From: Haladaptatus halobius
GTDB taxonomy: Archaea > Halobacteriota > Halobacteria > Halobacteriales > Haladaptataceae
Length of the DNA stretch: 64,000 nucleotides
Direction of reading: 5' to 3'
NCBI RefSeq assembly: GCF_020618475.1
Contig: NZ_CP085339.1
Coordinates: forward strand, 62,001-126,000
The translations under genes and the position numbers were made by a program. The notes beneath the pieces were generated by a model, which did no database searches, was not told the origin of the DNA, and saw only the letters and a program-made list of their open reading frames with translations. Positions 52,526 through 61,188 of the stretch are shown here, piece after piece. Position 1 is the stretch's first letter, and each line of letters starts with the position of its first letter.

Positions 52526-53446
52526 ATGGAACGAGGATTGCTCGGACAGCCGTGGGCCGTCACCCCGTCCGAAGTGAAAACCTTCGCTCCGTCCACTACA
52601 GGTGCGATACTCGTTCCAGTTCTCGACCAGGAAAAGGTACAGCAAAGTCTTTCGATCGGTATGACGCTCGCACGAGCAAACGGGACAGGATTGATGATCG
52701 TCCGTCCGGTCTCAATACCGTCGCAACGACCGCTAGAACTTACTCGCGAAGAACGTGTGGAACACCACGTGGTTGTCGACGAAATCGTCGCCGATGCCAC
52801 CAAGAAATATCCTGGCCTCGATATCCGAGGTGTTGTTCGGCTTGGACGCGGCATTGAACGCACCATTAGGAATGCTGTTACAGAACATAGTATCAGTGCT
52901 GTTGTCCTAGAGGAGTCACCGACATCGAAACGGTTTCCTGTGGTTCGACGAACGCTAGCGGAGCGAATCGCAGCGAGTGTTCCCTGCGCGGCAATTGTAA
53001 CCAACAGCATGGGTTCACTTGCCTCAATATCATCGATTCTCGTTCCTGTAGGGGACAATTCGAATACAGGATTGGCAGTCGATATCGGACACGTCCTCGC
53101 GTCAGAACACGATGCCTGGATCGATATCATCCATGTGATTCCTGACGATGCGCCGGATCGAATCCAAACACGTGCTGAACAGTACGTTGCCGCTGCGATC
53201 GACCGTCTGGGCAGCGCAAAACGGGTTAACACATGGATCGTTGAAACGGATGATACCACCGCGACTATCGCCGAACAGACGGAGTTCTATGACATGACGG
53301 TGCTCGGTGCATCTCAAAAAGGACGGTTGCAACGGCTTCTGTTCGGTTCAACGACCGATACTGTCTTTTCCACTGCGTCACAGTCAGTAGCGATGGCGAT
53401 AACCGCCGAGAACTGGGCAATCCAGTGGCGTATCTCCACAGTATAG
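52526..53446 (+). CDS. Tandem UspA protein
   Basis: A 306-residue protein with two UspA-like halves: GAILVPVLDQEKVQQSLSIG near the start and SILVPVGDNSNTGLAVDIGH near residue 170. The second half has GASQKGRLQRLLFGSTTDT, a G-2x-G-8/9x-GS nucleotide loop; in the first, EESPTSKRFPVVRRTLAER has lost the glycines. It looks like the detached UspA part of the permease fusions. Divergent from the Lrp-RCK_C regulator, which may control it. Confidence 0.85.
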   Translation: MERGLLGQPWAVTPSEVKTFAPSTTGAILVPVLDQEKVQQSLSIGMTLARANGTGLMIVRPVSIPSQRPLELTREERVEHHVVVDEIVADATKKYPGLDIRGVVRLGRGIERTIRNAVTEHSISAVVLEESPTSKRFPVVRRTLAERIAASVPCAAIVTNSMGSLASISSILVPVGDNSNTGLAVDIGHVLASEHDAWIDIIHVIPDDAPDRIQTRAEQYVAAAIDRLGSAKRVNTWIVETDDTTATIAEQTEFYDMTVLGASQKGRLQRLLFGSTTDTVFSTASQSVAMAITAENWAIQWRISTV

Positions 53447-53603
53447 CTGTAATTCCACAGCCAACTTACTCAGTGGCATAAATGCAACAAGTTTCTTTTC
53501 AATCGTAGAGAATAGCCGTTCAGCAGGAGAACTGAGCTGACAGAAATTTTGGTTTGACAGCTCGTATTTATACTATAATTCGGACAGTCATCGAATATCC
53601 AGC

Positions 53604-53611
53604 AATATATG
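53604..53611 (+). promoter_or_regulatory. TATA box of the first trkH
   Basis: AATATATG lies 26-33 nt before ATG 53637, consistent with a leaderless mRNA. Confidence 0.45.
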
Positions 53612-53636
53612 TAGTATCCGTTGAAAGCATTTGGCA

Positions 53637-55178
53637 ATGGTAGAGTGGTTACGAACGATCGGACGCGACCTTGGTCGAATGCTACAAGCGCTGTCCGGGA
53701 TGTTGTTCGTCTCACTGAGTATCCCTCTTGTGTGGCGCGAATATTATGCAATTCCAGGACTTCTACTCTCGGGACTGATTACGTTCAGTTTGGGTATTGG
53801 ACTAGCGAAACTGTGTCGGAACGCAGTAGAACCAGGGAAACTCCACGGGATGATGATCGCCGCCTCAGGGTGGTTTCTGATCGCGTTGTTTGGGTCACTT
53901 CCGTTCTACTTCATCGCGTGGACGGTCGCGCTTGACCCCGCACTTATCAGTGCTCCCCCAATGACTGAGACACTTGCTGTGTTCAAACACCCAATTAACG
54001 GCGTCTTCGAGAGCATGAGTGGCTTCACGGGAACTGGACTGACGATGACCGACGACGAGAGTGTTCTTCCACACACGCTCCAATGGTGGCGGTCATTCAT
54101 TGAGTGGGTCGGTGGTGTCGGTGTTATCGTCCTCACGACAGCGATTCTCGCACGTCCTGGGAGTGGGTCACTGACGCTCTACGAAAGTGAGGCACGCTCG
54201 AAGAAGATTCATCCAAGCATCGTCTCGACCGTTCAGACCATATGGTGGATCTTCCTCCTATTCACGTTCCTCTCGATTCTCCTCCTCTGGCTTGCCGGCA
54301 TGCCGATATGGGATGCAATCAACCATGCAATGACCGGCTTAGCAACCGGCGGGTTCAGTATCACCGACAACAGTATTGGGACGTACGATAGTGTGGCGAT
54401 CGATTTCGCCCTTATTCCCGTGATGATGCTCGGGAGCATTGCGTTCCCGATTCACTATCTGATTCTGCAAGGTGATCTGAAGAATCTCTACACCGACCTC
54501 CAAACGAGATGGGTGTTCGGGTTTTTCGGGGGTGGAACGATCGTGCTGACTGGAATGTTATTCTTCAACCAAACGTATGAATCATTCTTCCAAGCGTTCC
54601 GATACGGTGTGTTTCAGTTTGTCTCGGCAGCGTCGTGCACCGGCTTTCAAACCGCCGGGTCGCTCGGAAACGAGTGGTCTGCGGAAGCGCAGCTCATCGT
54701 CTCGTTCGGAATGGTCGTCGGTGCTGCCGCCGGGTCAACGGTTGGTGGTATCAAACTGATTCGGCTTGCAACACTCACGAAGGGGACATGGTACAGAATT
54801 ACGAACGTGTTCTATCCAAAGTCTGCGCTTCGTCCATTCAAGTTAGATGGCCGAGTTTTGACCGACGCCGAAACGGCTCAAGAATTCGAAGAAGCGGCCA
54901 TTATCGCATTTCTCTGGGTTGTGTTCCTGGTATTGGGGATGTTCGTCCTCCTCGTTACACTTCCTATTGGGGCTGACGGTTACAGCCTTCAAAACGTGAT
55001 GTTCGAAGTTGCCAGTGCACAGGGGAACGTCGGCCTATCAAGTGGCATTACTGGGGCAGCAATGCCATCCGTGATCAAAGTGACGTTCCTCTTCAATATG
55101 TGGATCGGTCGGCTCGAAATCGTTCCTGTATTGGTACTGCTACGAAGTCTCCTTCGGGGGACGGAGGTGTACCGCTAG
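53637..55178 (+). CDS. trkH: TrkH-type potassium uptake membrane protein
   Basis: A 513-residue K+ translocating subunit with four M1-P-M2 repeats. P-loop filters are visible: SMSGFTGTGLTMTDD, ATGGFSITDN, SAASCTGFQTAGS and SAQGNVGLSSGIT. ATG 53637 is used; the frame opens six bases earlier with TTG. TrkH needs a TrkA (RCK) partner, here likely the gene at 55817. It is followed without gap by a small membrane protein gene. Confidence 0.92.
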   Translation: MVEWLRTIGRDLGRMLQALSGMLFVSLSIPLVWREYYAIPGLLLSGLITFSLGIGLAKLCRNAVEPGKLHGMMIAASGWFLIALFGSLPFYFIAWTVALDPALISAPPMTETLAVFKHPINGVFESMSGFTGTGLTMTDDESVLPHTLQWWRSFIEWVGGVGVIVLTTAILARPGSGSLTLYESEARSKKIHPSIVSTVQTIWWIFLLFTFLSILLLWLAGMPIWDAINHAMTGLATGGFSITDNSIGTYDSVAIDFALIPVMMLGSIAFPIHYLILQGDLKNLYTDLQTRWVFGFFGGGTIVLTGMLFFNQTYESFFQAFRYGVFQFVSAASCTGFQTAGSLGNEWSAEAQLIVSFGMVVGAAAGSTVGGIKLIRLATLTKGTWYRITNVFYPKSALRPFKLDGRVLTDAETAQEFEEAAIIAFLWVVFLVLGMFVLLVTLPIGADGYSLQNVMFEVASAQGNVGLSSGITGAAMPSVIKVTFLFNMWIGRLEIVPVLVLLRSLLRGTEVYR

Positions 55179-55388
55179 ATGGTCGATTACCGTGACTTCC
55201 CACTACTGCGTCGCCTCGCCCAATTCGGTGGCCAAGACACCGTCTTCGACCTCTTGTTGCTCTTAGGGCCACTGCTCATCATGAGTATTGCCCTCATAGG
55301 GCGAACAGCAGTTACAGGAGCCCTCGCTATTGGGTATATTCTCTTTTTCCTGGGCTACCTCTTGTACAAGGGGCTTCGCTATCGTTAG
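55179..55388 (+). CDS. Small two-helix membrane protein next to trkH
   Basis: A 69-residue protein: a charged start (MVDYRDFPLLRRLAQFGGQD) and two hydrophobic helices (about 26-42, 45-63). It begins directly after the trkH stop, so it is co-translated and may be a Trk accessory subunit. Its end overlaps a convergent gene by four bases. Confidence 0.65.
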   Translation: MVDYRDFPLLRRLAQFGGQDTVFDLLLLLGPLLIMSIALIGRTAVTGALAIGYILFFLGYLLYKGLRYR

Positions 55389-55738
55389 CCCTCTGATTCT
55401 TCCACTCGACCCAGGAATGACCAGTGAAGCTTTGGTTCTCCATCGACGGGTGATTGTTCGACTCGCACCCGATAGAGATACGGACCATGCGGACAGTCGT
55501 CGCACCCATCGGCACAAGGTTGGTTCTTCGTGACGAGTGTATACCCATCCTGTTCTTTGATACTGATAATTTCCTCGCCGGGGGCTTTATCAATTTGTGT
55601 TGTTGGTTCCAATCGTTCATTGAGCAAGGTTTGTGCATAGCTGATGACTTCTCGAATGGATTCATCGTCAAGTGCGCCCAACTCATCAACTATCGAATCC
55701 GGTACATCGATACGGGAATCAGAACTTCTGCGCCCCAT
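55385..55738 (-). CDS. Small cysteine-cluster haloarchaeal protein
   Basis: A 117-residue protein when started at ATG 55738 (MGRRSSDSRIDVPDSIVDEL). It has a helical N-terminal part and a cluster CADGCDDCPHGPYLYRV with CxxxCxxC spacing, likely a metal site, then a beta-rich end with WSFLGRVEESEG. This resembles haloarchaeal proteins of unknown function. Divergent from trkA, sharing the AT-rich spacer 55739-55816. Confidence 0.72.
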   Translation of the reverse strand: MGRRSSDSRIDVPDSIVDELGALDDESIREVISYAQTLLNERLEPTTQIDKAPGEEIISIKEQDGYTLVTKNQPCADGCDDCPHGPYLYRVRVEQSPVDGEPKLHWSFLGRVEESEG

Positions 55739-55816
55739 AGTTGACTCTTGAGCTGGTGCATTAAAAATGCGATTGAGTAATCCTATATACGAGGCCCAAC
55801 AAGAACCACCTGAGAG

Positions 55817-56500
55817 ATGTATCTCATCATCGTCGGGGCTGGAAGCATCGGAAGCCAGCTCATCAAACTCGCGACCGAACAAAACAACGATGTTGTCGTC
55901 ATTGAAAAGGATTCAAATGTCGCCGAGGGGGCTGCCTCAACCTACGATTGTCTCGTTATTAATGCGGACGCAACGATTATGGATACTCTCGAGGACGCTG
56001 GAGCGGATCAAGCTGACGCGATCATCAGCACGACCGACGAAGACGCAATCAATATCATGGTGATGTTGCTCGCTCAAGAACTCGAAGTCCCATCGCTCGT
56101 CTCCGTCGTCCACAACCCGGAACACATGCGGGTGTTCCGTCAGATCGGTGTAAACGTCCTTGAGAATCCACAACACCTCATTGCAGAGTATCTTTACCGC
56201 GCTGTCCAACGCCCATCCGTCAAGGATTTCATGCACCTTGGAGAGGGTGCAGAAGTCTTCGAGATCACCGCAACACAGGGAAGTGAAATTGCTGGAACAT
56301 CGCTCCAAGAAGCAAACGAGATGGGATTGTTTGGCGAAGATGTCCTCATCGTCGCGATTCAGCGAGACACCTCAGTTATCACCCCGCGAGGTGAAACCGA
56401 AATTCAAACTGGTGACCTCGTCACGGTGTTTTCCAAACGAGGCTTCGCTCCGGACGTCATGGAGCTCTTCACGGGAGAAGAAGGTACCAATGGTCGATGA
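55817..56500 (+). CDS. trkA: TrkA-type potassium channel regulator
   Basis: A 227-residue RCK protein. The N-terminal Rossmann domain has MYLIIVGAGSIGSQLIKLA (GxGxxG) and the acidic end of strand two in VVVIEKD, for NAD(H) or ATP. The C-terminal RCK_C domain (about 140-220) has EVFEITATQGSEIAGTSLQE and GDLVTVFSKRG. It controls a TrkH channel, most likely the gene at 53637. A TATATA at 55784-55789 serves as promoter. Confidence 0.92.
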   Translation: MYLIIVGAGSIGSQLIKLATEQNNDVVVIEKDSNVAEGAASTYDCLVINADATIMDTLEDAGADQADAIISTTDEDAINIMVMLLAQELEVPSLVSVVHNPEHMRVFRQIGVNVLENPQHLIAEYLYRAVQRPSVKDFMHLGEGAEVFEITATQGSEIAGTSLQEANEMGLFGEDVLIVAIQRDTSVITPRGETEIQTGDLVTVFSKRGFAPDVMELFTGEEGTNGR

Positions 56501-56663
56501 ACAGAATCTATCCCTTGTGGACACTCAACGACTGACTGCATCACTTTCACTGCCATCGAAATTCTGACCACGGCGATGTCCACCCTTAAGTTCCTTCCGT
56601 CCACAGAAGCACATACCGCAGGGATGAAGCATCATACCCGATCAGAGAAATAATAGTCACAAT

Positions 56664-58901
56664 ATGGCAAAAGATCTCGAACGCGACCTTGGTCTCTACG
56701 CGACGATTACGATCAGTATCGGTGCGATGGTGGGCAGCGGTATCTTCGTCCTTCCCGGATTGGCTGCTGCAAAAACCGGCCCGAGCGTCATTCTCGCGTA
56801 CTTGTTGGCGGGACTCATCGTCCTTCCTGCGGCACTTTCAAAAGCCGAGATGGCGACCGCGATTCCTGAGGCTGGTGGTACCTACCTCTTCATCGATCGC
56901 GCAATGGGGCCGCTCCCCGGCACCATCGCGGGTATCGGTGCGTGGTTCTCGCTCGTATTCAAGAGCGCGTTCGCACTCGTCGGCCTCGGCGCGTACCTCC
57001 TCATACTCATCGAGGTTCCAGCGGGACTCCTCACATTTGTTGGACTTGGGCTCGGTGTCCTCCTCATCGTCGTCAATATCGTGGGCGTCAAACAAACTGG
57101 GCGATTGCAAGCAGGAATCGTGAGTCTCGTCCTGCTCGTGCTCGTCGGCTTCGTCGCCGACGGCATGACGTACGTCGATCAGTCACAGTTTCATCCGTTT
57201 TTGACTCACGGAAACGGTGGCCTCCTCGCCGCGACCGGATTCGTGTTCGTCTCCTACGCGGGCGTCACCAAAATCGCAAGCGTCGCCGAGGAGGTCGAAA
57301 ACCCCGGTCGGAATATTCCACGCGCGATTCTCATCTCGGTTCTCGTGATGATGTTGGTGTACACGCTGACGGTCTTCGTCATCGTGGGCGTTGTCCCTGC
57401 CCCAGAGCTCCAAGACAAACACAATTTGACGCCCATGGCGATGGCGGCTCGAGCGTTCGCCGGGCCAGCCGGGCAACTCGGGCTTGCTGTCGTCGCTGTG
57501 TTCGCGCTGACGAGTATGGCGAATGCAGGCATCCTGTCGTCGTCGCGCTATCCACTTGCGATGAGTCGCGATTCACTCGCCCCGCCCACGTTCAGCGAGG
57601 TAAGTGAGCGATTCAAGACGCCGATCTGGTCAATCGGGTTTACCGGGGCAATTCTCCTTGTCCTTATCGCGTTCGTCCCGGTCGTCAATCTCGCCAAATT
57701 GGCGAGTGCATTCCAGATACTGGTCTTCGTCTTCATCAACGGTGCGGTCATCGCCTTCCGTGAAAGCGAACTAGCCTGGTATGAACCCGAATTCACTGCC
57801 CCTGGCTACCCGTGGGTGCAGGCGTTCGGTGCCGCCGGTGGCCTCGTCCTTCTCACACAGATGGGTGTCATCGCACTCGGAGGTGCCGCTGGCATCATCA
57901 TCATTGGGGTTGCGTGGTATCGGTTCTATGGCCGGGAGAAAACCGAACGCGAAGGTGCAGCTCTCGATGCGATTCGACGGTCGACGAGCTCGCAAACGCT
58001 TGCAGCAACGGAACGGACGGTGGCTGATGGTGATGGTACCATTGGTGATGGGCATGTCCTTGTTGCGATGGATGCTGAGACGTCCGCCGAACGTGAACGC
58101 TCACTACTGACGGTCGCAGCGAGTGTTGCACAGCAACGAGGTGGCACCGTACACGCTGTTCGATTTGAAGAAGTCCCCGAACAGCTGACGCTCTCGTCTG
58201 CGACTGACATGCGACCGGACGACCGAGCGTTCGAAACGCAGACACGCGATTTAGCAGCGTCACTACCAGCATCTATCGAGGCACGTGAAATCGTCAGTCA
58301 CGACATAAAGCGGGCAGTCGTCAATTATGCTCGTGATCTCAACACCGAACTCATCCTCGGCGAGTGGCGACCTGAACACTGGCACGCCGAACTGCTCGGT
58401 AGTGACGTCGATTGGTTTATGAAGCATGCGCCATGTGCTGTCGTGTTCCTTCGCGATCGTGGCTTCGATGAAATCGACCAAATTGCAGTGCTTACACAAC
58501 AAGGGCCGTATGGCCCAGTGAAAGTCGCGATTGCCAATGCAATTGCTGCCGAATTCGAGGCGACAATCCGATTTGTGACGGCAGTTGACGTGGAGGCTTC
58601 GGAGGAACTTCTCGATGCGACGTACGAGTTTCTGGACGAGCTTGAACAGCTCTGTTCGGTCGAGACGGAAAGTACCGTCCTCGAAACGACTGATACCGTC
58701 GACGGGCTTGTTGCAGCAACAACCGGAGCTGATTTGGCAATCCTAGGGACAGTTGCCCACTCACGAGCACACGAACTGGTATTCGGTGACCCCGCGGCGG
58801 ATATTAGCGATAAGATCGACTGCAGCGTGCTGCTCGTCCATCCACCGAAGTCACGAGGACAGACGTTCCTCAGCGCAGTCATTCGGCGCGTTGCGTACTA
58901 A
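56664..58901 (+). CDS. APC-family permease fused to two UspA domains (fourth copy)
   Basis: A 745-residue fusion. The permease has SIGAMVGSGIFVLPG in helix 1, EAGGTYLFIDRAMGPLPGT and FVFVSYAGVTKIASVAEEVE in helix 6, so it differs clearly from the copies at 45065 and 48711 and is nearer that at 39210. In the C-terminal half, GEWRPEHWHAELLGSDVDW replaces the usual GWxGxx loop, so the nucleotide site of the first UspA domain is altered; the second ends with LLVHPPKSRGQTFL. A decayed copy of this second domain lies at 44115-44607. It lies 160 bases downstream of trkA. Confidence 0.9.
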   Translation: MAKDLERDLGLYATITISIGAMVGSGIFVLPGLAAAKTGPSVILAYLLAGLIVLPAALSKAEMATAIPEAGGTYLFIDRAMGPLPGTIAGIGAWFSLVFKSAFALVGLGAYLLILIEVPAGLLTFVGLGLGVLLIVVNIVGVKQTGRLQAGIVSLVLLVLVGFVADGMTYVDQSQFHPFLTHGNGGLLAATGFVFVSYAGVTKIASVAEEVENPGRNIPRAILISVLVMMLVYTLTVFVIVGVVPAPELQDKHNLTPMAMAARAFAGPAGQLGLAVVAVFALTSMANAGILSSSRYPLAMSRDSLAPPTFSEVSERFKTPIWSIGFTGAILLVLIAFVPVVNLAKLASAFQILVFVFINGAVIAFRESELAWYEPEFTAPGYPWVQAFGAAGGLVLLTQMGVIALGGAAGIIIIGVAWYRFYGREKTEREGAALDAIRRSTSSQTLAATERTVADGDGTIGDGHVLVAMDAETSAERERSLLTVAASVAQQRGGTVHAVRFEEVPEQLTLSSATDMRPDDRAFETQTRDLAASLPASIEAREIVSHDIKRAVVNYARDLNTELILGEWRPEHWHAELLGSDVDWFMKHAPCAVVFLRDRGFDEIDQIAVLTQQGPYGPVKVAIANAIAAEFEATIRFVTAVDVEASEELLDATYEFLDELEQLCSVETESTVLETTDTVDGLVAATTGADLAILGTVAHSRAHELVFGDPAADISDKIDCSVLLVHPPKSRGQTFLSAVIRRVAY

Positions 58902-59116
58902 TGGCACCTCACACTCATCAGTGAAGGCAAACAGTATTGCGTGACGCTATTCGAATTTGTCGTCGAACTAATTATAAGGAAGATCCCTTAAAATAACAAC
59001 ACTTGTTAGCTCGATCGTCAAACGGCCAGAATATTGGCAAAAGAAATCATCACAAGAGAGTTCGTAACTCCCGATAGTCGATATCTTCGTATACGTACTC
59101 TACTATAGTAGACATC

Positions 59117-60124
59117 ATGAAAAAGATGTCTGAGTTACAAAAGCAGCTAGCGGATATTGACTCAGTAGCTATTGTGTGCCATTATCAACCGGATCCAGAC
59201 TGTCTTGCGAGCGCATCAGCTTTCCAATGGATCGCAGAGCAGTCAGGAGTTGAAGAGGCTACAATCTTCTACGAAGGGGATATTACCCATCAAGAAGTCC
59301 TCTCCTTTATCAATGTATTTGAAATTGCACTTGAGCGAATTCGTGAAGAGGATCTCAAATCGTACGATTGTATCGCTTTGATCGATCATTCCGTTTCTGG
59401 AACGCCGATCGGACTTCCAGACAATGTTCCTGTCGAGTTTGTTATTGATACGCAAGAAGTTGGAGAAAATACGGACGTAGCGTTTGTTGATAGTCGCTCT
59501 GACTACGGAACGACTTCAACCATCCTTACAGAATACATTGATGACCAAGAGTCGACGCCATCAACACTCATCATGTCTGCACTGCTTTTTGCAATTCACC
59601 ACGAGCGACTTGACCACGTCCGATACCCAACGCTCGCAGAATACAAAGCAGCAACAACTCTCTATCCCACTGCCGATATTGATCTAATAGAAGAAGTATA
59701 CGGATCGTCGTTAACGCCATCGACACTCGATGCAATTGGACGAGCGATAAACCATCGAGAAAAGCAAGGTTCAACACTTGTCTCGAGTATTGGGAGAACC
59801 ACTGAAAGTGGTGCACTCCCACAGGCCGCAAACTATCTCCTTCGACTAGAAGGAATTCGAACCGTACTCGTTATGGGTATTGTTGATGGGCAGCTCCGAT
59901 TGAGTGCACAGTCGTTTGATCCACGAATCGATATTGGGGACGTAGTTGAACAGGCATTCGGTTCGTTCGGATCTGCTGGTGGCCATCCCGATCGAGCAGG
60001 GGGTCAACTCCCCCTTGGAATTTTTGCAGAAAGTAGCGCAGCAGATGTTGCGATTGAAGAGCAGCTGTTTACGGTCGTTGCAAATCGATTCTTCGGAGCC
60101 CTTAATTTAGACGACAGAAAATAG
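59117..60124 (+). CDS. DHH/DHHA1-family phosphoesterase-like protein with altered DHH motif
   Basis: A 335-residue protein of the NrnA/c-di-AMP phosphodiesterase type. Motif I is CHYQPDPDCLASASAFQW (H22, D26, D28), motif II is IALIDHS (D90), and the DHHA1 motif is GSAGGHPDRAGGQLPLG near residue 295. At the place of the DHH triad, however, the sequence is VEFVIDTQEVGEN (D111-T-Q instead of D-H-H), so a metal ligand seems lost. It may have low activity or act as a binding protein. It lies between Trk genes, where a c-di-AMP phosphodiesterase would make sense; that is inference. Confidence 0.8.
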   Translation: MKKMSELQKQLADIDSVAIVCHYQPDPDCLASASAFQWIAEQSGVEEATIFYEGDITHQEVLSFINVFEIALERIREEDLKSYDCIALIDHSVSGTPIGLPDNVPVEFVIDTQEVGENTDVAFVDSRSDYGTTSTILTEYIDDQESTPSTLIMSALLFAIHHERLDHVRYPTLAEYKAATTLYPTADIDLIEEVYGSSLTPSTLDAIGRAINHREKQGSTLVSSIGRTTESGALPQAANYLLRLEGIRTVLVMGIVDGQLRLSAQSFDPRIDIGDVVEQAFGSFGSAGGHPDRAGGQLPLGIFAESSAADVAIEEQLFTVVANRFFGALNLDDRK

Positions 60125-60458
60125 GCGAGACAGTCTATATTGGTCGTTAGTGACTTCCACGTCACGGTGATGGTTCAATGAAGGGATTACTTGGGGTCGC
60201 TCAGATTTGCCTGACTTGCGTTGCGAACGCACACATCCTGTATCGGCTATAAACCCGAAGCTTCGTACTGAGCACGCTTTGCAATTCATGTAGTTCTCCT
60301 CAGATACTTGTCGCGAACATCACTGCTTCGCTCGCGCTATAAACAAAACGAACAGAAATGTTGTATCATTCTCTTTTTGTAAGATGTGGTTAGATCACGA
60401 TTCAAGGATGAGGCCTATATGGCCTGTGTATCATGGCAAGTAGATAGAGTCTGGGTCA
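60125..60458. other. Intergenic region, nothing recognised
   Basis: About 330 bases with only short irregular frames. No repeat, RNA or promoter assigned with confidence. Confidence 0.4.
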
Positions 60459-60842
60459 TCAATTACTATCCTGTGGAGTATCTCGTTCCCAAATTGTCGT
60501 AAAAGTACGTTCTTTTGGAGCATGTTCAATTCGGTGGATCTCCCATGGACCTCCAGAGCTAGGACGAAGGAGCTCTAGAACAGTATCTTCGTTGAGCCAT
60601 CTTTCGGCGTGAAGTGTGTTCCCATCCAGAAATACTCGATTAAATGAAATTGGATCTGGTTCGTCTTTCTGTTGAGAGTTGTATCCGAATGAGGAAAGGT
60701 GAACATCTGTAACTGGGATTTTCTCTAATCGATCACCAATCTCCACAACTAAATGCTCTTCATAACGAGGTGAATTATCACTGGTCTCTACTTCCCGATC
60801 GTCCTGCTTTTCGAGTCCTTGTACGGAGACATTCTGCACCAT
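60459..60842 (-). CDS. Hypothetical acidic protein
   Basis: A 127-residue protein with an acidic N-terminal half (GLEKQDDREVETSDNSPRYE) and a beta-rich C-terminal half (FNRVFLDGNTLHAERWLNED, GGPWEIHRIEHAP). No membrane segment or signal peptide. Not recognised. A 10-bp AT-rich inverted repeat lies 60 bases upstream of its ATG. Confidence 0.55.
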   Translation of the reverse strand: MVQNVSVQGLEKQDDREVETSDNSPRYEEHLVVEIGDRLEKIPVTDVHLSSFGYNSQQKDEPDPISFNRVFLDGNTLHAERWLNEDTVLELLRPSSGGPWEIHRIEHAPKERTFTTIWERDTPQDSN

Positions 60843-61188
60843 TATTGTGTTATTTGAGATAGAGATGGGTAGGCCTTTCTGTTAGGGATATTTTCCATAA
60901 CATAAATATAATCTTTATTATATTTATATCCTTATTTACCCACTTGTTATTATCAAATCTACTTAAATAAGTTGATTTATTCATCGACCCTGATTACTGA
61001 TGGCTCTATACTTCTATTAGCTATAGAATAATAGAGAACCCCCGGTCGTGACTTATTTGAGATGGCGAAGCGAAAAAGAACTAGGGATGGCACTCCTAGT
61101 CCGAAGCAATAAAATTTGGCGCCCATTATTTGGAGGAAGAGCCACCATCAGTCTGACCCTCGAGAGTGGAAGGGAACTCTATTAGAAA
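60843..61188. other. AT-rich spacer before the second trkH
   Basis: No gene. The first part is extremely AT-rich and has the perfect inverted repeat at 60902-60927. The rest carries the promoter of trkH at 61189, which I could not pin down. Confidence 0.45.
60902..60927. promoter_or_regulatory. 10-bp perfect AT-rich inverted repeat
   Basis: ATAAATATAA, six bases, TTATATTTAT. Lies between the divergent starts at 60842 and 61189. It could be an operator or an easily melted site. Confidence 0.4.
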
